Below, piece by piece: positions 43,506-54,086 of a DNA stretch of 64,000 nucleotides. The DNA lies in NCBI RefSeq assembly GCF_910592395.1, contig NC_088315.1:14181808-14245807 (forward strand). The letters are read 5' to 3'. The notes below the pieces were generated by a model. That model was not told where the DNA came from. It made no database searches and saw nothing but the letters and a program-made list of their open reading frames with translations. The stretch is from Lineus longissimus. Its lineage: Eukaryota; Nemertea; Pilidiophora; Heteronemertea; Lineidae. Made by a program: the position numbers and the translations under genes. Every line of letters begins with the position of its first letter. Position 1 is the stretch's first letter.

Positions 43506-44519
43506 TCAATAAGGCACGTGCTCGGTGTCCATTTGCTTGTCCAGTATATTCCTCCAGATCAGGTTGTTGACGCCCAGGTTCAACATCATCAACCTGAGGC
43601 TCGTTTCTGTCCACTGCGATATTGTGCAGCACAGCTGTTGCTGCAATTTGCAGGTATCCTCTGGATTTCTCAAACGACTTTCAAGGTGTAAGGTATGGAA
43701 CCTACGTTTCAACCTGCCAATCGTTTGTTCAACCAAAACCCTAGTACGCTTATGAATATGAGCTGAGTTGTAACGCCGCTCAGAAGCTGTGTGCGGATTC
43801 AGAAGTGGTGTCATAAGCCAGCTTCGGCACAGATATCCGCTATCACCAAGGATGAACCCATCAATAGCACCACTCTCCATGAGATCCCAAATCTGAGTTG
43901 TCCTCAATATTCTGCTATCGTGTGCACCTCCAGGCCATCTTGCCACGATTTTGATGAATTTCCCCTTGTGATCACAAATGACTTGCACATTAATTGAATG
44001 ATGTCCTTTTCTGTTGATATAGTCGATATCGTTCTCATGTGGAGAACACATCCAAACATGAGTTCTGTCCACGCAGCCTATCACTTCTGGAAAGTGTACA
44101 CGTCTCATCCTTTAGAATCCATCCTTGATTTGGGTTATATTTCGTGCATCAGGGAATTTCACATAGTCACCTATCTTCTCTGCGAGAGAATCCGTCACAC
44201 GATGAATAGCACGCCAAGCAGTTTGCGGAGATACTTGTAGAGGATCCCCAACAACATATTGGAAGGTGCCAGTTGCATAATATTGAAGTGCTATCAACAC
44301 CTGCTGAGATGGGAGTAGGGCGAAGTTTCTCCGTGTAGGATGTTCAATATCCGGGGCAACAATGTCGGTTATCAACATTATCCCCTCCCTCGAGAATCGA
44401 TACCTCTTAACAAGTTCTGCATCACCAAAAATGTCCAAAGGGTTTCGACGATCACGGAAAACGCATTCTCTTCGCATTGCTCTACGCAATTCAGCAAGTT
44501 CCAGGATCCGTCTCGCCAT
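43506..44519 (-). pseudogene. Harbinger A transposase, nonsense codon and frameshift
   Basis: The gene is close to copy C (18151-19131) throughout. It has Asp in 'VIGCVDRTHVW', Asp in 'FILGDSGYLCRSW' and Glu in 'RVLVEQTIGRLKRRF'. A Tyr codon (TAT in copy C) is TAA here at 44109-44111. A 4-nt deletion near 43655 shifts the C-terminus after 'NPEDTC'. The equivalent Gly in 'VDGTH' is Arg. It is inactive and could be served only by another copy. Confidence 0.88.
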
Positions 44520-44726
44520 CCTTACTCTTCGAAGTCCAGAGGTAAAAATTGATTTTAGAACGGTGCTAAGGATTTAGAAGTACCCAAGACCTATTCTAGA
44601 AAGAGTAAGCAACTAGGAACCTTGCTAAGCTTAGAACGGTTTTATGGAATAGAATTAGCATGGAACTAGAGATGGAATGAAGTTTAGCAACCAACTAGGC
44701 CTAGAATGCTTTTATGGAATTGGCCC

Positions 44727-47700
44727 CTGGCTGCTGAAGGGCAAAGGGGAAATTGTTGGCGTGACATCATGCTACGAAAACAAGAGAAAGCTCTGGTAAC
44801 AGCAAATATTGGAAGCCATTCACTGCTAATATGTTGTTTATAGAAATGTTTGTGCTTGGAGCGCCATATGCGACCTATCTCAACATCATTGAATTTCACC
44901 CAAATTATAGCTGGTTTTTCTTTATTGTCTCTGAACTCAATGTGTTTTATGATACATGAAGCTCCATTGGTAAGGCCATCTTCCACATCTAAATTCACTG
45001 TGCAGTCATATTGAAGACCAATTGCCAATTTAAGGTTGGTCATCAAGTTACCTGTAAAAGTCATTTTTGTGTATTTTTCAGAATTGGCAAGATGCCAGTA
45101 AGCTTTTTCCTTCATATTGTTAGGAACATTGCCTATTATGCCTGTTTTTGAATGTACTGTGATTTTTTCTGTCGTTGCCAATTCATATATAACTTCGTTG
45201 AAGTTGTTTACTTCTTCATTTAATCTGAACATGTGTGGAGCTTGTAAAGGATAATCAGGAGAAGATTTGGCAATTATTCTTTCCTTCAATATGTTAATGT
45301 CTTCAGTAGTTTGATTACCTTGTCGGAGTCTGTTTAACAGTTCGGCATAAATTCTATCATCTTTCTGGCGCATTATTTCAGTTAATTCATAAATGAAGAA
45401 GTCTTCCCAAAGATGAGTTCCCAAGGGACAATAATTTTCACTGAGAATTTCAAAAATCCATCCATATGCACATGGTTTTAGTTGGAAGAGGTCACCTACA
45501 AGGATAACATGGAGATTACCAAAGAATATGTGTTTTTGATCTTTTTCAGGGATTTGTTTCAGTTGGTTTAATCTATCACTGATCTGTTTTAACATCATAT
45601 TACTTACAAGGGAAATTTCATCAATCATAACCACAGATAAATGCTTATATTTGTTATAAGCAGTTTGCAATTGCTCAGTACTGTATGGCTGAAATGGCTG
45701 AAATGGCTGGTGGACAGGTATATTAAATGCACTGTGCAAAGTAAGCCCTTCAATGTTAAATGCAGCAGTACCAGTTGGTGCACATTTGAGTACTCTGATG
45801 TGGTCAAGATCACCAACTGTTTGTGTCACAAGATATCTTTGCAGTGATTGGTACAATGTGCGAATAAGAACTGATTTTCCAACTCCTGCTCCTCCAGTTA
45901 AGAATACACGCAATGGTTTCGTTTCGTTTCGTATCGAATGGTTTATATGAATGAAGACATCTCTTTGTTTACTATTTAGTATTCGCAACAAAGCATAATA
46001 ATCCTCATCTGGAATACATCCTCGTAGCAGTTTATCATTTACAGTAGTTCCCATATGTAAGTCATTGCGTATATCGTATTGTTGTTGTTGTGTTGTTCGC
46101 TTTGGGTCGAAGAAATCAAATTGGTGACTAGGCGTAGAGCATTCCAATTGATCATCACATTCTTGTTGTGATGTAGATGGAGCAATATCTGCTTCATTAT
46201 CTGATTCATCTTGTTGTGGTCTCTGCATGGCTATATCTACAGCATTGGAGTGGTTGTCATATTTCAATTGTTTTGGCAATATTCGAGTTTTGATACTATC
46301 AAAATGTGCTGAATAAGTGGCATAGGTCCCAATCAAATCATTTATTTCATCGCGCCAAGGCCAAAAAAGAAGGAGTTGTTCTCGAAAGTAGTTTTCAGGA
46401 TCATTTTTTTCACTGTAACGAACATAACGTATAACCTTTGCTTTATCTCTTGATTTTATTTGTATACCACTAGGTAAAGTAATGTTAACATAATCAAGTG
46501 CATCTTCTTCTTGAGTGGAAAGGTTAATGGAACTGTTGTCCATTTCACAATCTAAGCTGTCTTCAGTATTATCTTCATAAGGATATAAATCAGTTTTATT
46601 CATGGATTTAGGATATATGATATTTAGAGTTGCTATGTAGTCAGCTAAACAGTAACGATTTAGATCTTTTGGACGTTTTGAATACCTAATAATATCACTG
46701 GAAGAATAGATATCTGTTGAATCTCCTAGTTCTTTAAGTACTGTTTCAGATTTCAGTAGGCGGGTTCTATCTTCTGGAGGAGAGGTATTAATAAAGACAA
46801 CCTGTCTAGTTTTTTTAGTTAGTGGTAATTGCAAGGTCAAGTAAGCTGCTTCTTGAGCAGATACTTCTGTGGCATTCAGAAATTTATTTCCAATTGATCG
46901 AACTTGTGTTCGGAGAGTGCTATTTCCTTGTCGCGCTTCTTTACAAGCATTGTGTAATAGTGAACTCATTCCTCGTTGACTCTTGGAGATATATTCAGTT
47001 ATGTAGACTGCACAGCTGAAAGGATCTAGGATAAATTGGATGTCATGATTTGCTCCCCATGCTGTGATTAGATTTTTCATATAAGGATTTATTCTTATCT
47101 CCTGAAGACTTCGTTTTAAGAAAATTTTTGGACTTTTAATTGATGTTCGAATTGCAAGGATATAATCTTCATATGTACAATTCACCTCATCCAAGAATTC
47201 CTCAAAAGACTGATCACAGCCATCTTTTTTTGAATCCAGACTTATTTTGATTCTTTTATAGAAATCAGTATATTTTGCAGGGTCATCTCCATCATATGGT
47301 TCAAGCAAAACTGTTCTAGGCATAGGTGGGATAGGAAAACCAAATCGGCACAATGCTTTTCCCTTCTTTCGACAAGATCTTGAATGTTTATGTTTTTGCA
47401 TGAGTATTAGTTGTAATATTTCTTCTGAGACATTAACTGAACATGAGACATGTTGATCTACAAACTTTACTATGTCAGTGTCTGAATCAATGCCATATCT
47501 AGGAGCATTTCTTATCCAAGTCATCATGTGTATGTGAGCAGATCCTCTATGCTGGAACTCAACCCTATATACAAAATCATCAATAATGCCTAGTGGGTGA
47601 AATGGGCCTCGTAGCACATTTTTAATGAATTTGTCTACTCTGTCATTAAAATAGCGAGCGCATGTTACAGGATCTTGGCTTATTAGTCTAGTTTTATCTT

Positions 47701-47755
47701 CCCAAGTTAGTTTATTTTGTTTACATTCTTCTGTATAATCTTTTTTGTCATTTAA
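44727..47755 (-). CDS. Helentron Rep-helicase, main part
   Basis: About 1010 open codons between the Kolobok and Harbinger A insertions. The HUH nuclease motif is 'HRGSAHIHMMTW', about residues 79-89 of the frame, and the paired tyrosines are in 'CAVYITEYISKSQRGMSS'. These nick the origin strand and hold it covalently during rolling-circle transposition. The SF1B/Pif1-like helicase has Walker A 'LTGGAGVGKSVLIR', Walker B 'VVMIDEISLVS' and 'LVGDLFQLKP'. The last helicase motif lies at 39161-38972. The first nine residues of the open frame (47782-47756) come from the Kolobok end. No stops in 1000 codons indicates a fairly recent element. Confidence 0.92.
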
Positions 47756-48056
47756 AGGCCATATATCAAGGTTTTTTGCCATTTTCTGCTGTAAGACGAT
47801 TTCAAAAGTGTACCTAACACTTTATACAATACAGAAAACCAAATGCAATTAGCTCCATCCATTTTGAAGATATAGCCAATTATGTGTTTGACAACTTGAT
47901 TACCTAATCAGGCTAGCAACTGGCTTGTTAGAGCCAGGCGGCGGGTTCAGCAAAAGTTGTGATGTAGATCAGGTTATCTGTACATGTCATGCAATCATAA
48001 AAGCAGGAGGGCCTTAATTAATTATGCACACCTGGAAGTAATGTGTTTCATTCACT

Positions 48057-48362
48057 ATGGTGTATTGTGTGGCTCGGAATTGTGTCAAGGATAGCACAAA
48101 GAACAATCGAATGACGGATGGAACCCATTTTCATGAATTTCCAAAGCCAGTTGAACGAGAGAGGAGGAAGCTGTGGATTCGGAAGTGCAAACGTTTGGAG
48201 TGTTGGAAGCCTGGGCCTTCGGCCAAACTTTGCAGTGATCACTTTATCGATACGGATTATCACATGAAGCCGGATATCTGCATCCAACTGAATATTAAAT
48301 GCCACTTGTTAAAAACAGCTGTTCCAACCATGTCAATTGCATTTAATGCCCGAGGCTGCTGA
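48057..48362 (+). CDS. THAP-domain protein, Kolobok-like copy 2
   Basis: A 101-aa THAP zinc finger that differs from copy 1 at about one position (Arg for Pro in 'YCVARNCV'). The ligands Cys4, Cys9 and the Cys-His pair in 'LCSDHF' are intact. No transposase domain is fused to it. Confidence 0.85.
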   Translation: MVYCVARNCVKDSTKNNRMTDGTHFHEFPKPVERERRKLWIRKCKRLECWKPGPSAKLCSDHFIDTDYHMKPDICIQLNIKCHLLKTAVPTMSIAFNARGC

Positions 48363-48699
48363 GGTCGGTTGTTATACATAATGTGTAGGCCCTATTGGGG
48401 CCTGTGATACCCCAAAGTGTCTTCTTGTGTTCCAGCCATAGCAAGGTGACAGCGACACAGGTCAGTGTCAGTGACAGCCACTGTCAATGACAGATTATTG
48501 TCATCTGACATCTAGGCCTATCTAACGTTGCACGGCATTATATCGTCACGTCAATATGTGCGGTGGCCCATAGAGGACATGCGTTTATTTTCAATATAAT
48601 AGAAAATTTTTCTTTTTACAATGCGTTTTTTTCTCTCGAATTACAACCGCCGTCGGATTTATTTCTCACCGCCGAAAAAATAATTTCCACCGCCGGGTA

Positions 48700-48900
48700 A
48701 AAAATAATAATTCCCACCACCGCCAAAGAAAATAATATCCACCGCGGTGGAAATTAATATCCACCGCGGTGGAAATTAATATCCACCGCGGTGGAAATAA
48801 TATCCACCGCGGGAGCTAATTCGTTATTGACACCGGTTGGATATTATTTCCACCGCGGTCGATATTAATTTCCACCGCGGTCGATACTAATTTCCATCTG
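48700..48900. repeat. Palindromic CCACCGCGGTGG repeats
   Basis: The perfect 12-bp palindrome ccaccgcggtgg occurs three times at about 22-bp spacing with aaattaatat linkers. Related ccaccgc half-sites occur on both sides, and inverted ttccaccgcggtcgata copies follow. The whole block can fold into several competing hairpins. It is absent from copy 1 of the same element, so it arose or was captured in copy 2. Confidence 0.85.
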
Positions 48901-48968
48901 CAACCGTCTATCAATGTCTTCTTTGCTATATCGGCAGGTCTGCCATGCAAATTGATTAACCACAAATT

Positions 48969-49121
48969 CTAATCACTTTCGTCCGAATGATCACTCTCAT
49001 TATGATCTAGTGATATTAATGGCTCGAACATGTACGGCTCAACGTTTAAATATCCTTCTGTATCGACCAAAACATCCTCAAATTCACTGCTCTCACTCTC
49101 TGAACTGTATGCGGAAGCCAT
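48969..49121 (-). CDS. Small acidic ORF of Kolobok-like element, copy 2
   Basis: Fifty codons, the same peptide as in copy 1 (22165-22317). Ser/Glu/Asp-rich; function unknown. Confidence 0.4.
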   Translation of the reverse strand: MASAYSSESESSEFEDVLVDTEGYLNVEPYMFEPLISLDHNESDHSDESD

Positions 49122-49360
49122 CTTGCTTTGTTCTGACTGACCTGATCTACGTCATCAAAAAATCCCTAGCGGCCACATGTGGAACTAATCTAAAGTTGTG
49201 TGTGGTGGGAAATTCAAATAGTTTAAAATTGAAAATTGAAATAACTAAATAATGACTTTATTATTAGAATTTGTTTAATGTCTGGGATCTTGTTTTTTTA
49301 ACCCTCAGCATATTTCATGAGTATCAAGCATGTTTTCAAACCTTGATATATGGCCTTTAA

Positions 49361-51744
49361 TTTGCCAAGTATGATAATGAGGTCATGCCATTTGGTATCT
49401 GCCGAACTGAGAGATATAAACCACTGTGGTATACCAAGTTGGCGAATCATAGCTAAATATATTTTTTACAATGGCTAAGGTAAGGAGGGGAGTTTCTTAT
49501 AGTGCGAAAGATATAATAACCCTCGTCAAGTTTAGCTATCTGTTTTTGTGTTTCTGGTTGCAGTATTTCCTGAGCGCTGTACCATTCTCCTTTCCTCTGT
49601 ACACATCTCATTGCTAATGTACCTTTATCACAGACTTGCTTGATTTGTAACTTCTTTGCGTTGAAAAATAGATTAGGGACATTCTGACTAACACGACGAT
49701 CTTCAGCCCGCAGTTGCCACTTACAAACATCACTGTAGTGCAGTTTGGGATTATTTGAGTTCTTTTCTCGATCATGTGGCATCCTTTCACCACAAAATAT
49801 TGTGGGAAAGGATAAATATTCAGCATCTTCATCTTGAATGAGACTGAGAAGGACTTCGATCTTCACCTGGAGCAAATGTTAAAGGACGAACACGTTCAAT
49901 GTTTTGGTCATCTAGCATTGTGTCAAGGTTTCCAGAGGCTGTTTCATCTGGATCAAATTCACTAAATGTGTCTGATATATCAGAATCAACATCATTATCA
50001 TCATTTATATGGGAAATATTATTTGTCTCCATTTTGTCAGTGTCTGAAGAATTCTTATTTATTGCTTGCATCCAAAGGTCATCAATGGTAACATCAGCAT
50101 CTTTGTATAGTTCTTTGGTCAGAAGATAATGCAAAGCAGCTATGACTGCCATTGGCCGAACATTCTCTTTATATTGATTTTTCTTGTACACTAATCTTTT
50201 TTTTAACGATATTGGAATTGTCTCAGCCATGTCTAAAGTTCGAGGTAAGGATCTGATAACTGGTGCTATGTCTACAGGAACATTCACTACTGCACCTTGT
50301 AGCTGTAGTTGATTACCTCTAACTGATAAATTGTCATGAAAGGAATTCGAAGTGAAATTAGACGTTCTTCTAGAGGATGCAACTGTAGCTCTGGAGGTTT
50401 TCTTGGAAATTGGAAACCATTTATGAAAGCTAATTTTGGTATCTTCTTCTGTTTCAAGGCGTTATGACAAGTATTGCACAACCATTCACATGAATCAACT
50501 GATAATTTGCGAGTGAAGCATTTAGCTTTATAATCATCATCAACTGATTTGAATGTTGCAGTGATTTTGATTACTGAATGAGAAAACCATGTCTGATGAC
50601 AGCAAGTGCAAACATATATTGGTCCAGTCAAGAGAGATTTGTGGAACTTGTCGATACAGACATCTAAATTTGGCCCATATTTTTGCAAATCCTTTTTACT
50701 ATTTTGATTGCTTTGATTAGGTACATTTTTATTAAGAGTACGCGTACACTTTTGTTTACAACATCTATCATCATCACTGATTTTCCTCTTCATACCTCGA
50801 GATTGTATTTTGTTGCTTTGCTGACAATCAGCCTTTGTTATCACTTGTGACTTCATAGCTGGCAATGCTGGTATATAATTATTGTCTTTATAAGTCTGCA
50901 GTTTCTTTGCTTGGTCATGAAAATAATTGTCTATGTTATTTGTAATTGCTGTGGTTTTTATAATATTTCTGGTAGTGGTAGTATTATTGTTATAATTATT
51001 AGAAATAGTTTTTCCCTCAATAATTTTTGCTGAAGTTGTAGGGGTCATATGAGGGCAAGTAAGCACCGCACTATTCGGTAATTTTTCTTCTGCTGCAACA
51101 GAGTATGTATGGATAGATTCAACTGATGTGACGAATTCATAATGATTCTGTTTATTTCTAATATATAGCGATTTTTGTCCAACTATCACACTAGAATCAA
51201 CAATTGTGGGAGTATATCGATGCCATTTCCATTCAGCATCATAATCATTTTGTTTATAAGTATAGATATCTGTTTTTAGAAAATGGGCTGTTCCAGTAAT
51301 TTCTAGACTAGTTGCCCATGTGCCTGATAATTCCATCAGGGTGTTTTCAATTGTTGAACATGACAAAGGCAAAAGAGCAGTAAAAAGATGATTTTGGAGT
51401 TTGATGTGATGAACTACTTTTTCTCTGATCAAACGATGATGTTGCTCAGATCCAAAAACTGCATATGATACACAACGGAAAAAGCAGTTACCATCTGGTT
51501 CTATTGGTTGGACAGTTCTTGGTCTGCATTGTTGAAGATGAGTATGAGTTTCTTCACAATACCATGTTTGTATTAATGGAGGCATTGATGTAAAAAGATA
51601 CTGTTTTTGCCATTGCCATATCGGATCAATGGCATGGAATGTGAACATCTCAAAAGACGTTCTTTTAAATATTAGACTACTGCTTGGGGAATCTTTGTAC
51701 AAGCTCAATTTGTCATTTTCATGCTTGTTTATGATTGATTTCAT
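49361..51744 (-). pseudogene. Helentron OTU domain and Rep N-terminal region (frameshifted)
   Basis: The frame 51744-50287 has an OTU-type cysteine protease, with 'EPDGNCFFRCVSYAVFG' (Asp84, Cys87) and a candidate His in 'NHYEFV', followed by a Cys-rich, DUF6570-like segment ('YVCTCCHQTWF', 'WLCNTCHNALKQKKIPKLAF'). It continues as 50287-49829 ('APVIRSLPRTLD', acidic linker), 49875-49453 ('QDEDAEYLSFPTIFCG') and 49457-49361 ('AMIRQLGIPQWFISLSSAD'), the Helitron-like N region, up to the Kolobok insertion. Three one-base frame changes (near 50310, 49870 and 49460) break this part, although the downstream Rep-helicase frame is clean. Confidence 0.82.
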
Positions 51745-51891
51745 TCCAATAGATGTTGAAGTATCTTTTAGTACAGGTGGTTTACCATTTGCAATTGTAT
51801 TCTGAAAGGATGAAATTAATGGGCATGACGAAACATCTGGAATGTTAAATATAGGCTGTGAAACGGAAGCTTTTATACGAGGTTTTTGACA

Positions 51892-52608
51892 TTACTCTAT
51901 TCGTTTGATGGGAGTAAGTTCAAATGGTGCATGCACATCATTGGTAACAGAAGATGATATCTTTCTGAGTTGTGCACATAATGAATTAAATGAACGGAAC
52001 AGTAGCAAAACACATTTTCCATTTGAATCTAATAGACCTGAAGTATTTCTTGCATGAGAATCAAACAAGTAGACGTCATCATGAGAACTTTTTATTATGG
52101 CTATACTGGAATCTTTTATACATATAATACAAGAGGCATTATTGTCACCAGACTCTAAGGCCAGGTTGAGAGCTGTCTCCAAGCTGTATTCCACACCATT
52201 GTCATTTCCATTCATACTGCCTATAAATGAAGTACTATATTTGATAGATGTATATTTTTGTTTTAATAAGATAACTTTAGGCAGATCATCTGGACACAGC
52301 AGATCATGTGGATTGGTCATTCGAACATGACGGTACAATTCATCACCAATGTATAAAATATTATGGATATCATCCATTATCCACTGATTTACTGATTTAA
52401 TATGTTGATACAGAATAGCTGTCATGGCATTTGGTATACACTGTCTTCCACGAGAAAAATCTGGAAATATGGAGGACCCTTGATGATATTGACCCTCAAG
52501 TAATAATTGACACTCATTTGGCCCGGGATTGGTCTCAACATCATTAGACAGCTGTAATAGCAATTTGGAATAGACTTCATTATAAATATGCCAAGTCAGA
52601 ACAGTCAT
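51892..52608 (-). CDS. 2A peptide plus tegument-like cysteine peptidase ORF
   Basis: A 238-aa ORF with a 2A ribosome-skipping motif at residues 23-30 ('DVETNPGP', 52542-52519), preceded by the usual Leu-rich stretch ('KLLLQLSN'). The rest resembles the herpesvirus tegument-type deubiquitinase fold: 'RGRQCIPNAMTAILY' with Cys57, and a later 'VYLFDSHARNTSG' giving the His. It lies upstream of the OTU ORF on the same strand. If 2A works, translation would release a 29-residue leader and a peptidase starting with Pro30. The assignment of the peptidase family rests on these two motifs only; the 2A motif is clear. Confidence 0.7.
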   Translation of the reverse strand: MTVLTWHIYNEVYSKLLLQLSNDVETNPGPNECQLLLEGQYHQGSSIFPDFSRGRQCIPNAMTAILYQHIKSVNQWIMDDIHNILYIGDELYRHVRMTNPHDLLCPDDLPKVILLKQKYTSIKYSTSFIGSMNGNDNGVEYSLETALNLALESGDNNASCIICIKDSSIAIIKSSHDDVYLFDSHARNTSGLLDSNGKCVLLLFRSFNSLCAQLRKISSSVTNDVHAPFELTPIKRIE

Positions 52609-52804
52609 AAATTTTACACAGGTAGAAGTTTTTTTTCAGTCGAATCTGGTAAAATACCATATCGTATAGATTTTTATAAACATTGGAAAATAATATCATG
52701 TTGAATGACACTTTGCCTTTCTGTAATTCTTTGCCTAGTATTCTAAGGCAGTGTAATCCAATGGACATCCTATATTGCTGCAGTGATATTCCCATTTTTA
52801 GCAA

Positions 52805-53180
52805 TGTATAGAAAGAAATAAGTGAAATTTAAAGGAATTATTTGTTTTTATTTTGTTTTGTTTGTCTTTGATATTCTTGCTCAAGTCAAAAGACTCAACT
52901 GGCAAAGATATAGCGTTTAAAGTCCAGTAGACTATTGTTGATTGAGTCTGAAGACTCCACAAGTAAGGATTTTAAGTCCTGAGGACTGTTTTAAGTCCTG
53001 AGGACTGTTTTAAGTCCTGAGGACTGTTTTAAGTCCTGAGGACTGTTTTAAGTCCTGAGGACTGTTTTAAGTCCAATGGACTTTTTCGTTTTGTTGGAGT
53101 TTCAATCCCACTCCCAGTTGCTCAATATAGTGTGAAAAGTCCTTTTCACATTGATGGACGATTCACCTCAGTTAGTGGAA
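52805..53180. repeat. 19-bp minisatellite upstream of Helentron ORFs
   Basis: Five copies of aagtcctgaggactgtttt run from about 52972 to 53066. Each contains the near-palindrome gtcctgaggac. Related agtc...gact half-sites lie on both sides (for example agtccagtagact near 52921 and agtccaatggact near 53070). It may be the subterminal region of the Helentron. Confidence 0.8.
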
Positions 53181-54083
53181 ATATTTTGTGGAATTTTGGT
53201 CACAGTTACGATTGACATTGAATCTGAAATAATAAGAAAGAAAAACAAGCATAGCGTAAATGTCCCTGTCGCCATGGGCATGGGTACTCACTGACACTCA
53301 CTATCAAAAATGTGTTACCAATACCAGAATCTCTTGTTCTTGAAATCATAGACCAGGAGGCAATTTTCATGATTTTTACAAAGCGCTCCAGGTGAAATTT
53401 AAAACTCGAGTGATGGAATTCGGAAAAAATTGGATGAATATTAAGTGAGTTCTAACACTTTATGTGTTTTTGGTTTAGGCCCCCTAGTGGCCAACTCGAG
53501 AATAAAACTTGACCAATATTATATTTTGACACGACACACTTTTGGGCCACCCTCTATCAAGACACTAAATTTAAAGCCAAAAATGTCGTTCAGAAGTTAC
53601 AGAGCTGAAGGGAATTTTCATGATTTTCAGAAAGCGCCCCCTATGATCCAGAAAAATGACTGAAACTAAAAACTCTGGCGATATACCGTGCACCTTTGTT
53701 AGGTTAGTACACCCTAAAACTCTGGTAAAGATGAGACAAATATTAAGCGAGTTCTGACACTTTATGTGTTTTTGGTTTTGGCCACCTGGTGGCTAACTTG
53801 AGAATCAAATTCAAACTTGACCGATTTTTTGACTTGACTCATAGGTCGATTCCATTCTCCTCCTAGGCTTCTTGTTGCCAGAGTGGCAGACAGTGGCGGG
53901 AAACGTCTAATGGGGGGGGGGGGGTAGGGCAGAACGTCTTTGAGGATGGGACTTAATCCCTGAGGTAATATTTGGGGACACTACATGTAGTTACAAAGAG
54001 AGGCTCTCGGCAGGGAGTTGGTGTATTCTTATCTTATTGATTCTCGTGGGTTGTTTGTTGGGTTCATGGCAAAATAGGGGGCT
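53181..54083. repeat. Diverged two-copy repeat, 301-bp period
   Basis: The block atattaagtgagttctaaca (53437) recurs as atattaagcgagttctgaca (53738). The surrounding 'ttttcatgattt...aaagcgc.cc' and 'ggccaactcgagaat' blocks also recur. No gene. A G run lies at about 53911-53926. Confidence 0.65.
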
Positions 54084-54086
54084 TAA

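Larger units (their letters stand above)
39165..44726. mobile_element. PIF/Harbinger element A, inserted in helicase gene
   Basis: Ends GGGCCAATTCCATAAAAGC at 39165 and inverted at 44726. Flanks CCG (39162-39164) and CTG (44727-44729) fit a CNG-type 3-bp duplication with one change. Contents: Myb/SANT gene on the plus strand (42433-43353) and transposase on the minus strand (44519-43506). Another Harbinger, B, is nested at 39247-42212. Deleting A rejoins the helicase frame exactly. Confidence 0.88.
47756..49356. mobile_element. Kolobok-like TTAA element, copy 2
   Basis: Ends AGGCCATATATCAAGG at 47756 and inverted at 49356, flanked by TTAA at 47752-47755 and 49357-49360. It is in the opposite orientation to copy 1 and nearly identical at both sides, with the same THAP ORF (48057-48362) and small acidic ORF (49121-48969). 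The centre differs: copy 2 has about 350 bp (48557-48900) of palindromic repeat where copy 1 has about 140 bp of unique sequence. Excision restores the Rep frame ('LGK' to 'LNDKKDY'). Confidence 0.87.
30148..52608 (-). mobile_element. Helentron (rolling-circle element), interrupted by four transposons
   Basis: The minus strand carries, in order, a 2A plus tegument-like peptidase ORF, OTU domain, DUF6570-like region, HUH Rep, SF1 helicase, AP-type endonuclease and an RPA-like gene. Rep-helicase with a C-terminal endonuclease is the hallmark of Helentrons. Kolobok (47756-49356), Harbinger A with B inside (39165-44726) and hAT (31047-35572) account for about 11.7 kb, leaving roughly 11 kb of element. 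Minisatellites near both limits (29577-29632 and about 52972-53066) may mark subterminal regions. The true termini were not identified. Confidence 0.8.

Noticed and set aside
44684-47782. Rep-helicase ORF taken at full length (1032 codons) as an intact gene
   Set aside because: Its first nine codons come from the Kolobok end and the last ~14 from Harbinger A; the true gene continues on both sides.
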